This document shows positions 54,485-64,000 of a stretch of DNA of 64,000 bases, one piece after another. Source of the stretch: Acanthopleura granulata (taxonomy: Eukaryota; Mollusca; Polyplacophora; Chitonida; Chitonidae); contig JABBOT010000002.1 of assembly GCA_016165875.1 (NCBI GenBank), positions 17,243,419-17,307,418 on the forward strand. The letters are read 5' to 3'. Below the pieces are notes generated by a model. The model ran no database searches, had not been told where the DNA came from, and saw nothing but the letters and a program-made list of their open reading frames with translations. Within the stretch, counting starts at the first letter, position 1; each line of letters starts with the position of its first letter. Made by a program: the position numbers and the translations under genes.

Positions 54485-55602
54485 TGAACGATGTCACTCA
54501 TGTAATACCTCTTTCTCCTTCTGAAATAATGAGTCAACTAAAGAGCCTTTTCATTAGTTTGTGGCAGTATGGCTGGGATGATAACACAAAGGGGGGAGGG
54601 TTCCATCAGGTGTGACCGCTTGAGACCTCTCGGTTTGTGTGACTTCCTACTAGACTAGACCACAGACTGGTCTCTAGTCATTTCCTATTAAATCATATTT
54701 TCCCAGATTCAATCAGCATGACTCAGGTCTTTGTGAGACGTTTGGTAGAAGACCCCATCTCACACCTATTACTCCATGGCAAAACTTGCAGTAATAGGAA
54801 ACTATTTTTTTAAGATCTTATTAAAGTTTTAGTCACTAACCCTTCTTTAGAAACTGTGTTCAGATTGTTGGATATTAGGGGCCTTCGGTCTCTTGCCGGT
54901 TTTTTACGACGATGTAAGAAATTCTAAGATAGTAGGTAGGCCCATTTATCATTTCAGGGTCTGATGACTTGATATAATATTGATCTAATGACCATCTTCT
55001 CTCAGCAATGATTTACCTTTCCATTGCCTTTTCATTGCTCTCCATCCATTTGTATATATGTATCCATGTGAAATCCTCCGTTCTATACGTGTGTTTATAA
55101 ATGAGACAAACCCAGAAGTTATTTGACTGGCGATTATTATTATAATTTTAAATTTATTATATGTTTATAATTATTATAATTTTTTAGCAATAGCATTGGC
55201 ACAAATCATACTTGCGCTTGGGGTTGCCATTCCTTTAATATATATATAAGGAAGGAATGCCTTCATAGTGTAGCGATTTTTATAGACTTCTGCGCGATAT
55301 AGATATCCCAGTTCCAAGTCATACAGTTTTCAACAGGAGGAATTACATTTTCAGTAATACCACATCAGGATCAAAACTGATAGTGTGATAGGGTCGAACT
55401 CTGGAACAATATCTGTATACTTCTGGAGACTGCAACCATGGATTCGTTTGAATATCAGCTCCGGTCAGTCTGTATCATTCAGTATTATGTTTGGGAAACT
55501 ACTGATTAGCTCTGAAATTTGAATAACCATGAAAAGTCGGATTTCAAGGTTCAACATACAGCACCGACAGTTTTATTGAAATAAAGTAACAGGAGTATGT
55601 TC

Positions 55603-55626
55603 ATATATATATATATATATATATAT
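55603..55626. repeat. (AT)12 microsatellite
   Basis: Uninterrupted AT dinucleotide tract. Shorter AT tracts are at 11332-11348, 20385-20403 and 36042-36060. Confidence 0.85.
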
Positions 55627-56317
55627 GTACATGCGCCAAAAATAACTTACACTCATCAGACCACAAAGTGTCCTCTATATGTTCAATCTCTTCTAAATAT
55701 TGTACAAAAATTCTAATTTAATTTAAGGATATATCTATTCTATGAATATTCACATTCTACAGGTAAAATCTATGTCTACACTATGGGCAAGGCAGTAAAT
55801 TAATCCCAAGCCTGCCATGCAATTATATGACTGTACTGTCTCTGAGCAAAATCGCCACGATAGTATGCCATGAAAATATTTTTTGAAAAATTAAATATGC
55901 ACACGACTTCTTAGGTTCGCTTCATGTCTAGAAAATAAAAACTCATAACTGCTACGGCGATAAAGCTACAAACCTGTTACTTGCGCAGAATATGTATCTG
56001 TTTAAATGAAAACATTTGTATGGAGGACCGAAGTTTGTAAATTAGGCATATTCCTTTGAAACCCTTTTTACATATCCCGCTTTAGTTCCGTGTCCATGCC
56101 GGGCTACTTTAAATTAGTTATACGAACATCACTGTGGTGCTATTTTTCTTTCTATAACTAGACTTCTATCAAGTAGTTCTAATATCACATTTTTTTTAAT
56201 GAAAACAAACATGTCTGTCACATGAAGCTGAAATGTATTACCTAATCCTAGTTGGAAAGCCTTCACCTAGAATTTTTAGATACTGATTGCCATAATTTCA
56301 GTTGTTTTGTTTTCACA

Positions 56318-56371
56318 TCATTTATTCACAAACGAGTTCATTTATCATTTATTCACAAACGAGTTCATTTA
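56318..56371 (+). repeat. 27-bp perfect tandem duplication
   Basis: Two adjacent identical units containing TTATTCACAAACGAGTTCA. Confidence 0.85.
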
Positions 56372-57740
56372 TCATTTTAAGTTTTAACAAAATGTGACAT
56401 TCTCTGGCTGAAACTGAAAAAAATGGAAGGATTATTTCACGATGTTCAGGAAATGAAAGTTGAAATTTTAATTTTTTCAATTTGAAATGTGAGAGAGTAA
56501 ATTACTGCGTAACGTGACAAAATATAGATTTCCTATGAGACTTCAACTTCCGCAACAAATCAGATCGAACCATGTTTTGGGTTTCTGAATGAAATATATA
56601 TTTGTAACCGGAAATATTTTTTTTAATCAATATTCCTATTTAAAAAATACCAATGCATGAAAAGAACAACCGGAAAAGTTTCAGAAACACTAATATAAAA
56701 TGCTATAAATATCGAAAAGCGTAACTGAAAGAAGTGTGGAAAACAACGATTAGGACGACGCGGTGCAGAGTTTTCCTTTAACCAGTATAGAGAGCTAGAT
56801 ATATACACGGATGTATATCTCTGCTGGCATCTACTGTACACCCTATAATTACAAAATACAAATTCACAGAAATTAGGAAATGGAATAAATGTTTTCATTT
56901 TATGGTTTATTACTTATCAACCGAAATATCCTTAAACATATATGTACATTTTTTCAGTTTTGAATCGTGCCCAAAACCCCAAATTATTTATGACACTTAC
57001 ATGTATGCCCTGACTGGATATATAACTGCAATATTGTGAGAATAATTAAGCACTACTTAGAATTTGTTGTGTGGTGCAATGATGTAATGTGTACGCATTA
57101 CAGTAATGTGACGCGATGATTATACTATAATGACGGCACTTTATAAAGCCATTGTCCAGTCACACTGACACACTGTAGGGGATTCATTTTTCCTGTAAAT
57201 CACAAGTGTATGTGTTTCATTTGTGTTATGTTTCGTTTATGTTATGTATTATGCTGTGTGCGTTGTTTTCCTAGAATTTGCCCATATTATAATTTCGATC
57301 GTCACACCATTGTCGAGAATAGGTTATACCACAGAGCCATATATAACAAACAAGCCAGCAGCTATAGCCTAGTGTGCTGGTAATAAGGTATTTAACGCAT
57401 AAATTACGTTTATGTCTACCGAATTACATACCATGTTAAACATTCAAACCTGACAAAAGAGTCGAAATTGGACTGGCCAAAACGGTACCTGCTTGAGACA
57501 TTACGTGATTATGAAAGAAGGTTGTCGCGACATGTTGGCCAGACCCTCTGAAAGACCAGGAAGAAGTTCCTGTTAATTTTGATTACACTATATAAAACAG
57601 TGCCCATGTCATATGATGGTGCCTAGCAGTGTCCCATGCATGATCACGCACCACGGCATTCACCACGGCATACGATGGTGACTGGCTGTATCACCACATA
57701 CAAAGGAGGACACGTAATTCTTTACATGTGGTCTTTATAC

Positions 57741-57859
57741 CACCCCCGGACACTGCCCGATTTCCTCCCACTATATAATACTGGCCTCAGTGAAATATTC
57801 TTGAGTACGACGTAAAAAACAAACAGCAAAAAAAGAAAAAAATAATAATAAATAAATAC
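57741..57859 (+). mobile_element. 5'-truncated SINE
   Basis: CACCCCCGGACACTGCCCGA, TTTCCTCCCAC, GTGAAATATTCTTGAGTACG then an A-rich tail with AAATAAATA. The CGCCGTCGTATAA segment is partly deleted. Confidence 0.75.
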
Positions 57860-57956
57860 TAGATACCATAGAATTTATTTTCTGGTCATAGGAAATGTAT
57901 AATCCATGGGGTTAAAACTATTTCTTTGTGCATGGAAATCTTTTTCAATTTGAATT

Positions 57957-58060
57957 GCCCCGGGTTCCTCCCATCAAAATGCTGACCGCTGTCGTATAAG
58001 TGAAACATTCTTACTTAAGTACGACGTAAAACACAAATCAAATAAATAAATCAATAAATC
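57957..58060 (+). mobile_element. 5'-truncated SINE
   Basis: GGGTTCCTCCCATCAAAATG, CTGACCGCTGTCGTATAAG, AAACATTCTTACTTAAGTAC and AAATAAATAAAT; a 4-base duplication sits within the tail box. Confidence 0.75.
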
Positions 58061-58128
58061 TGAAATGGCAGATTATTTGGGTTCGGAGGGAGGGCAGACA
58101 GTCGCAATAATGGTTAATAGAAAATTAA

Positions 58129-58211
<83 letters not shown>
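58129..58211. repeat. AT microsatellite with ATGTAT every 20 bp
   Basis: Pure (AT)n interrupted by ATGTAT at 58141, 58161 and 58181, exactly 20 bp apart, so the tract has a second-order period. Confidence 0.9.
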
Positions 58212-58465
58212 ATCACACGGAAAATTATGGAGCTTTTCAGTTTCAATTTATACCATATACTACATCTAACATCGACATGGGAAAAGGTATAACAAAGAAA
58301 TTTTCAGGTGTACTGTAATGTGAAGGTGGCATGGTTTGTTATGCCTTAAAGTGGCGTACGGGTGAAGCAGGCCCTCGAAAGATTTATGGTTCAAGAACTG
58401 ATCGTAGCGCAATGTCTATATAACAGTGTCGCGTAACGAGAAGCTGTTATATGATGAGCTGGATA

Positions 58466-58600
58466 AGGAACCTGCGGATGGTTGCGGGTTTCCCCCGGGC
58501 TCTGTCCGGTTTCCTTCCACCATAATACTGGCCGCCGTCGTATAAGTGAAATATTCTTGAGTACGGCGTAAAACACTTATGAAATAAATAAATAAATATA
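58466..58600 (+). mobile_element. 5'-truncated SINE, well preserved
   Basis: ACCTGCGGATGGTTGCGGGT, TTTCCCCCGGGCTCTGTCCG, CTGGCCGCCGTCGTATAAGT and AAATATTCTTGAGTACGGCG are close to the reference copy, followed by an AAATAAATAAATAAAT tail. No head, no clear target duplication. Confidence 0.85.
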
Positions 58601-58757
58601 TAGCTGCAGCCGGTCGTGTGACTGGACCAGTCGTAACACAAAAGCCTCTCAACAAAATTAGTGGTTCAAAAAATGACGTGTTTGACAACACCTGGATCAT
58701 TGTACTAACAGGATAGGCATATTTCTGTCACACAGTATTGGCTTGCACACTTATAAA

Positions 58758-58827
58758 ATTTCTTTTTTCGAGTACGGCGATAAGCAACAACCTAATTAAT
58801 ACATACATTAGTAAATAAGTAAATATA
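58758..58827 (+). mobile_element. Short SINE tail relic
   Basis: TTTCGAGTACGGCGATAAGC followed by an AAAT-rich stretch; only the tail box is left. Confidence 0.4.
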
Positions 58828-60480
58828 ATATTTCCACGTTCTGGTGTATAAATATGACTATTCACGCTTATTAACTTTCTCAGTGCATTGTTACATGAGA
58901 ACCTGTACAAAACCAAAAGAAGAAAAAAGATCCTGTAGTGAGAAAGAAGGATAAATGCTATTCCCATGCTTTTACCGGTTAAGGGCGTATCGCATACGGA
59001 AATACCCCGGATACGTCATGATCTCCTGCCATTGGCCCACTACAGTTGAAACTAGGTCACTTGCTGGAGTGCTGTCATCCAAGTCCAGACTGAACAGACT
59101 AAATCAACAGGACCATTAAAATCACAACTTGATCTACACACCCAGATCCACATCTTTTCTTAACGATAATGCGAAGAATTGGTGCTTAATTAAGCTGATA
59201 AATTTGACCGCTTTCTGTCACATATGTATGCGGCTTATGACTTGCGACGAGCTGGGAAATACCGACCGGATGGACATGTAGGCTTTTGTGTAACTACTGG
59301 GAATTTTCGTCACAGGAAAAGTTTATGTTTCGGAGGAGGATATGTAGATAAATAGTCGCGCTGAGTAGTGGCGCTAAAGCATTAGCATACGCTGACGGGA
59401 TTACAAACTGTGGTGTATACAATAGTAGCCAAAGGTAAGATTTTATTAAGGCATTCCTCGCATCGTAAATATGTAACCTACATATGTATACCGGTAGAGA
59501 ACGTTAACACATTGCAGGATGAGAACTGGGTCAGAGTACTTTCATCCCTGTTACTGACTGCGTCAGCAGGCCCAATGGATGACAGACGTAGGCATGAATG
59601 CAAGTCACACTGCAAGTCTGGATTGTCCGAATAAATCGAATCCCCATTGCAGCCGTGTCGAGAGATCAACCTGGTTTGGTCGACACAGGGTAGGGGCTCT
59701 GAGAGGTTAAGTCAGGCTAATAATGTCGTTGTTGTTTTTCGGTTTCACGAAATCACGCCAGTTTGCGAGAGCGCCCACCCTGTCTCGTCCAAATCAGCGT
59801 GATCTCTCGATACGGCTGTAATGCCGATTCGGCTTATCAGAAAACAACCGGTATATGACATATCATAGAGGCTATCTTGTGCTTAATATTTTTCCAAAAC
59901 TATAACAATAACAAAATATGCTTTAAGAACAATGTATCAGCAAAATGATCCGGATATTTTAAACTCGCACATGTCAGATAGTACAGGTCAGAAGGATTTT
60001 TTTCGTGGATCGAATGTGCGTGCTCATTGCATAATACACTTATATAAAGCATACACCTGTAGGTATATTAATTATGTCTACCGATTTTCTGTGCATATGT
60101 GGAGAGACTTTTTACATTGTAGTCACCAATTGTCTTTCCGGTTAATATAGTCAATTATCGTATAAACAATATAATTTTTTTCGAAGTTTTCACCTGTACG
60201 ATGGTGGCCAGTATGGGTGAAGGAAACCGAAATTCCCGGAGTAAAAACAACCGAGAGGCATTTGGCAAGCTAAACTGGCGAACGTTTCCACGTTTAACAA
60301 ACGTAAAATTAGCGAAATGATGGGTGGTCTTCATCGAGCTTCATGCAATTAAGATGGGACGAGAGAGAATCATTGACCGCGTGTATTGCCCACTATATAT
60401 TTGCGGCGGGCAATGGAAGATTGATCTAGCGGTTGTAAGGAGAGCACGAACCTCTCGACCACGATCCAATCCCTAAAGAG
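58828..60480. other. Intergenic DNA upstream of second IAP
   Basis: No recognised gene or repeat family; short ORFs only. The noncoding first exon and promoter of the second IAP probably lie here or within the following SINE interval. Confidence 0.4.
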
Positions 60481-60700
60481 TATTTATTTATTTATTCATT
60501 CATTTTGGTGTTTTACGCCGTACTCAAGAATATTTCACTTATACGTCCACAGCGAGCTTAATGGTGGGAGGAAACCAGGCAGAGCCCGGGAGAAACCCAC
60601 GGCCATCGGCAGGTTGCTGGTGGACCTTCCAGCGTACTACCCGAGAGAACGACAGCGTGGCTGGGCTTGAACTCACAGCGATCGCATTGGTGAGAGGCAC
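60481..60700 (-). mobile_element. Near-complete SINE, reverse orientation
   Basis: From left: TATTTATTTATTTATTCATT, GTTTTACGCCGTACTCAAGA, ATATTTCACTTATACG, CCGGGAGAAACCCACGGCCA, GGTTGCTGGTGGACCTTCC, CTTGAACTCACAGCGATCGC (the B box on the minus strand) and ATTGGTGAGAGGC. Only the A-box end is lacking. A small TGCATTTGCAC repeat follows at 60700-60740. It lies about 200 bp upstream of the second IAP coding start. Confidence 0.85.
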
Positions 60701-60915
60701 CTGCATTTGCACTGCATTTGCACCTGTATTTGCACTGCAGAAGTGCACAACACCACTTGACCAAGGAAGCCTCTAGAAGAGTGTAATAAAGAGTAGAATT
60801 CTTCATTGATGCGGTGGGGACTATACACGTAATGGTCTTCATTTTTTCTCGTGTGAATAATCAAATCTTAACGCCTTACACCATCTCTTTCAGTTCAGAA
60901 TTCTAAGTTTTCATC

Positions 60916-63900
60916 ATGACTGACGTCTGCATTACATCATCACGAGTGTCCTACACTAACACTGGATCTGGCATCAGTTTCACCATGGTATCTTCGCCTC
61001 ATGGCAGATCAAAGCAGTTTACAACCGCCCAGTTCCCAGCGCTTTCGGACATCTTTGCTCGGAAGCAAACCTTCAGTGATTGGCCATCTGACAAACACCA
61101 AACACCAGGAGAGCTGGCAGAGGCAGGATTCTTCTACGCCGGTACGTCAGCATGTGTCTTCATTCAGCAGATGATTGATACATTGAAATTAATAATTTAT
61201 AAACCTAGCTTCTTCTTGGTAAACTTGCATATCCACCTTACAAGTGCTAAAAACCTTTACTGAAATTTAACATTTTTACACTTTGTAGAGAAATTATCAT
61301 CCATACTATTTCTGCATAAGCAATTCTCACTATACAGGATCTTTTTTAGGAGTCAAACTTTGCACGGGTTGCGATAAACACGCATCTACAATTTTCCATT
61401 GTATATTATTGAAGGTTTCAGCGATTGTACTCGGTGTTTCTACTGCGGAATTGGACTCAGAAACTGGCTTCCTGGAGATTCCCCGTGGACAGAGCATGCG
61501 CATTGGTCCCCAACCTGTGACTTCGTCAAGCTCATGTGTGGAGATATCTCTACAAGATATGGAGAAAACGTAAAGGTACATACTGTTACATTGTCACTCT
61601 GGCATCAAAACTGGAAACACTGTAGTATATGTCATTATGTGTTTCCTGTATCATTTACATACATGCTACATTCACGGGCATGGGCGACTTCATTAAACCA
61701 ATGAGAAATAATACAATAAAACACTCTTTAACCAGAGGTCTGTCAGCAACTTCCGTATATTCGTGAGTTTCCGCCGGACTCTGACCAATTTCCGCCTACC
61801 ACAACGCCGGTCGCAGGACCTCCAATAGCTGTATTATTCTTAGGTATGGCGATAAACGTCAGTCAAATAAACAAATAACTTCTTCAAGCAAAACGGTTGC
61901 CACTACGCTGTATGGTTGGTTAAGTTCTCTGCCGAAGCTTGTTGATAAAGTCATCATAGCCTCCCCGTGCTTTCCGGCGCATGTTTGTCGCATGCTTTCA
62001 CAGTCATGTTCTGCCTGCATGTGTGGTTCTCTGAATACACTCTTTCTTTCCCCAGTATGGGGTGCACTCACAATACTTCGTGACATACGTATGCTTCAGT
62101 GTGCTAATTCGGTCGTTTAATATTTTACCAGGAGCAGGGTAGTCATTCCACCCGAAGAGATACTTACAATACGCCTGCCAATCTAGGTAAGTGAATCAGC
62201 CATTTTTCAGAGAAAATTTTGTTATTTTAAGTACTAACCTTTCAGTGCATAAATTTTCTTTTCTATAAATTACCGGGTTCGTTCCAACAACCTCACTTGT
62301 ATGATAATCACTGTGATTCATTCAGTATCAACCTGATTTTAGTTCTCATTTTGTATTTAAACTGATCGCCATCGAATGGATGAAATATTCTTGAACAAGA
62401 CGCTAAACCACAATAAATATACGTTGTAAATGTACCGTGTAGAACATAAACATGAGATTATCTCCCTTGTTTTAGACAATGCCGCCGTCGTGGAGAGTGT
62501 ATTGAAGAAGCCTTGCACGGCTAGCCTCATCATTCTGGGATTTTCTCTTGATGTCATCAAACGAGCTGTGAAGAGAGTGTTGGCAGAATCAGGTACAGCA
62601 GCACTAATGTTTGCATAGATCCCTCAGACTCTATGCCTTCTCATCCATGTTAAATGAGATATTTGATACCGCTATCTGAATTGGAGGGTAGCCGTATTAG
62701 TCTATCTTGCAATGTTGGTGTCGTCCGGAGCCCAAAAAATCGTCAGCTGCCTTGCGACCATAAAAAACGTAGTCAATTTTTCTGGGTCAGCTTAATGTTT
62801 GTTATGTTCCAGATAAATTCCATGTTTAGATGACAAATACATATTTACACCTGCTTAATTCCTCAAAAGATACCCGTGTAAAATGAACAGCTGTGAGGTA
62901 AACATGTGAAACGGTGGTGATTACGTGTAGAACACAATCGTTCCCTCGTTGTATTTATTCATTTCACTTGACGTGTTTCTGCGTAGAGGCATTCCGTCGT
63001 TGAGTTTGTTCACTTGACTGGGGCTTGTTTTTGCATAGAGACATAAACACAAAATGTTCTTCATCGATTATCGTTGGAAGCTCTCGAGGATTAGACTGGG
63101 GTTGTAAATCAGTAGGTTTGTCGGGTAATTGGCGAAGGCCAGGGATTTGTTCCGAAATCCTGCTTCAACTATCCATAAGCCTGACTCCCTTCATTTAAGA
63201 GATAATTTCACGAGTAGTTGTTTATCTTAAATCAAATAATAAAAAATACAAACAAACAAAAAATCGACAAGTGGACGTCTGAAATCAGATATACCTATTT
63301 CAGATTGGAATGAGTGGCAGGTAACCACATCCCGATTGGCTGAGGTCGTCCTTGATATCACAGAGGAAAGCAACGATACCAGGGCTCTATCAGATGACGT
63401 CATACATACTCAACCCACTGGCGAAGATGTTAGTGACGACGGCTTTATGATGTCCAACATAGGTAAGCATTATCGGTCTATTGTCATACAATTTTTGCGT
63501 CCGAACCTAAATGAAACACCCAGTTCCGCATGAACGTCAGATATACATTTCAAACCTCTAAACTGAAGTTACACTTCCTTGTAAATACTCGGTTTTTCTG
63601 ATTTGAAATGTGTCAAAATGTCCTTTATTACTAATACATCTCTTTTGAAACATGGTTAGCTCTCCTCCTCCGGATGATTTATAATGATTAATTTCTAAAA
63701 CCTTAATTAGCCACATCCACTTAATGAGAAACATTAATTAATTGGTATGTATTCCTGATGTGATTTTTTTTCACAGAGCTAGAAAGACTGAGATTGATTG
63801 AGGAGAACAACCGTTTGAGACAGGCGCGGACCTGTAGGGTGTGCCAGGAGAGTGACGTATCCGTCGTCTTCCTGCCGTGTCGTCACCTAGTCACGTGTCC

Positions 63901-63976
63901 TGATTGCTCCGCCTGCGTGGAATCCTGCATGCTTTGTCAGCAACCTATCAGCGCCAGGGTCAAGGTTTACACGTAA
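60916..63976 (+). CDS. IAP: IAP (BIRC) protein 2: BIR + UBA + RING, 6 coding exons
   Basis: Exons: 60916-61141, 61415-61575, 62132-62186, 62476-62592, 63304-63462 and 63777-63976 (TAA); phases agree, 918 nt, 305 aa. The BIR spans about residues 48-115 with zinc ligands C83, C86, H103, C110 (CFYC, TEHAHW), numbered exactly as in the first IAP. A UBA-like region (about 155-205) retains the LGFS loop followed by DVIKRAVKRVL, as in XIAP/cIAP. The RING has CRVC (259-262), CRHLVTCPDC (274-283) and CMLC (290-293); the usual CGH is CRH here, all zinc ligands kept. A single BIR plus RING resembles vertebrate BIRC7/BIRC8 in length; mollusc IAPs often have this form. Exon 5 is longer (159 nt) than its counterpart (105 nt), and the small 48-nt exon before the RING exon of the first gene is missing. 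Introns 2 and 3 hold SINE relics. The first coding exon begins at a splice acceptor ending at 60893, implying an upstream noncoding exon. The gene appears intact. Confidence 0.93.
61735..61882 (+). mobile_element. Degenerate SINE in IAP-2 intron 2
   Basis: GGTCTGTCAGCAACTTCCG, GAGTTTCCGCCGGACTCTGA, TTTCCGCCTACCACAACGCC and ATTCTTAGGTATGGCGATAA line up with the SINE body and tail. Confidence 0.6.
62361..62420 (+). mobile_element. SINE tail relic in IAP-2 intron 3
   Basis: GATGAAATATTCTTGAACAA, GACGCTAAACCAC and AATAAATA. Confidence 0.45.
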
Positions 63977-64000
63977 ACGTTGTTAGAAGGGCTGTGTCCT

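Larger units (their letters stand above)
51420..54930 (+). mobile_element. Decayed I/jockey-type LINE with endonuclease, RT and RNase H remnants
   Basis: Successive homologous pieces appear in order but in shifting frames. An APE-type endonuclease start (51420-51755) has LQQNIQSLC and VVCLQEP and reads on, through stops, to a CGEFNSRH motif near 51820. A linker segment lies at 52204-52440. RT N-terminal motifs occur at 52839-53063 (YRHIAFTSNMCKIMEK, SGFRKNRCTTDH). A palm/thumb region follows (KYLCMIF near 53500; LLLLYRALIRRRLDY in 53570-53800). RNase H-like pieces occur at 54150-54480 (IFSDASKCPDTG, SGYSAELTAILMAL). The RT catalytic FADD position near 53275-53290 reads as a damaged LFCD plus stops, and there are several frameshifts, so it cannot be active. 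A C-terminal RNase H places it nearest the I group. Sequence from about 50880 may be its 5'UTR; the 3' end was judged at the last readable piece (RGLRSLAGFLRR, about 54880-54925). Confidence 0.82.
54931..57740. other. AT-rich intergenic DNA after the LINE
   Basis: Contains the (AT)12 tract and 27-bp duplication. GCCATTCCTT / AAGGAATGCC form an imperfect hairpin around an AT core at about 55226-55260, possibly near the LINE 3' end. No gene seen. Confidence 0.5.

Overview
The window is animal nuclear DNA: AT-rich, gene-poor, with GT-AG introns, short exons spread over kilobases and many decayed repeats. The gene families and the dominant tRNA-derived SINE (tail carrying AAATATTCTTGAGTACGGCG and ending in AAATAAATAAAT) suggest a lophotrochozoan, most likely a marine mollusc. 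That placement is inference; no species can be read from the sequence.

Layout. Bases 1-26.3 kb are a gene desert with no recognisable gene. They hold an 11-copy 39-bp minisatellite at 8.2-8.6 kb, several short palindromes or hairpins, SINE relics, and a few islands of higher sequence complexity that could be cis-regulatory. At 26.6-31.7 kb lies a complete six-exon TMEM50-family membrane protein gene (160 aa). At 35.17-35.98 kb is a single-exon Olig-like bHLH transcription factor (271 aa) with a textbook TATA box and initiator just upstream. At 36.9-37.7 kb is a nested repeat: a LINE C-terminal fragment carrying a 30-bp minisatellite and interrupted by a full-length SINE with a perfect 14-bp target-site duplication.

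The right-hand third is a tandem pair of inhibitor-of-apoptosis (IAP/BIRC) genes on the + strand, at 42.8-46.4 kb (7 coding exons, 300 aa) and 60.9-64.0 kb (6 coding exons, 305 aa). Each encodes one type II BIR, a UBA-like region and a C-terminal IAP RING. First coding exon length, intron phases and BIR residue numbering are identical, so they are clear duplicates. Between them sit a decayed RNase H-containing LINE of the I/jockey type (51.4-54.9 kb), AT microsatellites and a cluster of SINE copies (57.7-62.4 kb).

The genes do not form an operon or obvious pathway. TMEM50 looks like a housekeeping membrane protein, the bHLH gene a developmental regulator whose enhancers may lie in the flanking desert, and the IAP pair part of a lineage-specific apoptosis or stress/immune repertoire. 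I found no CRISPR array, rRNA, intact tRNA or intact transposon, and no sequence that convincingly amounts to a new biological system. The most unusual observations are the diverged UBA of the first IAP, the nested LINE/minisatellite/SINE locus, and two clusters of dispersed degenerate motifs (39.1-39.45 kb and 46.8-47.4 kb).
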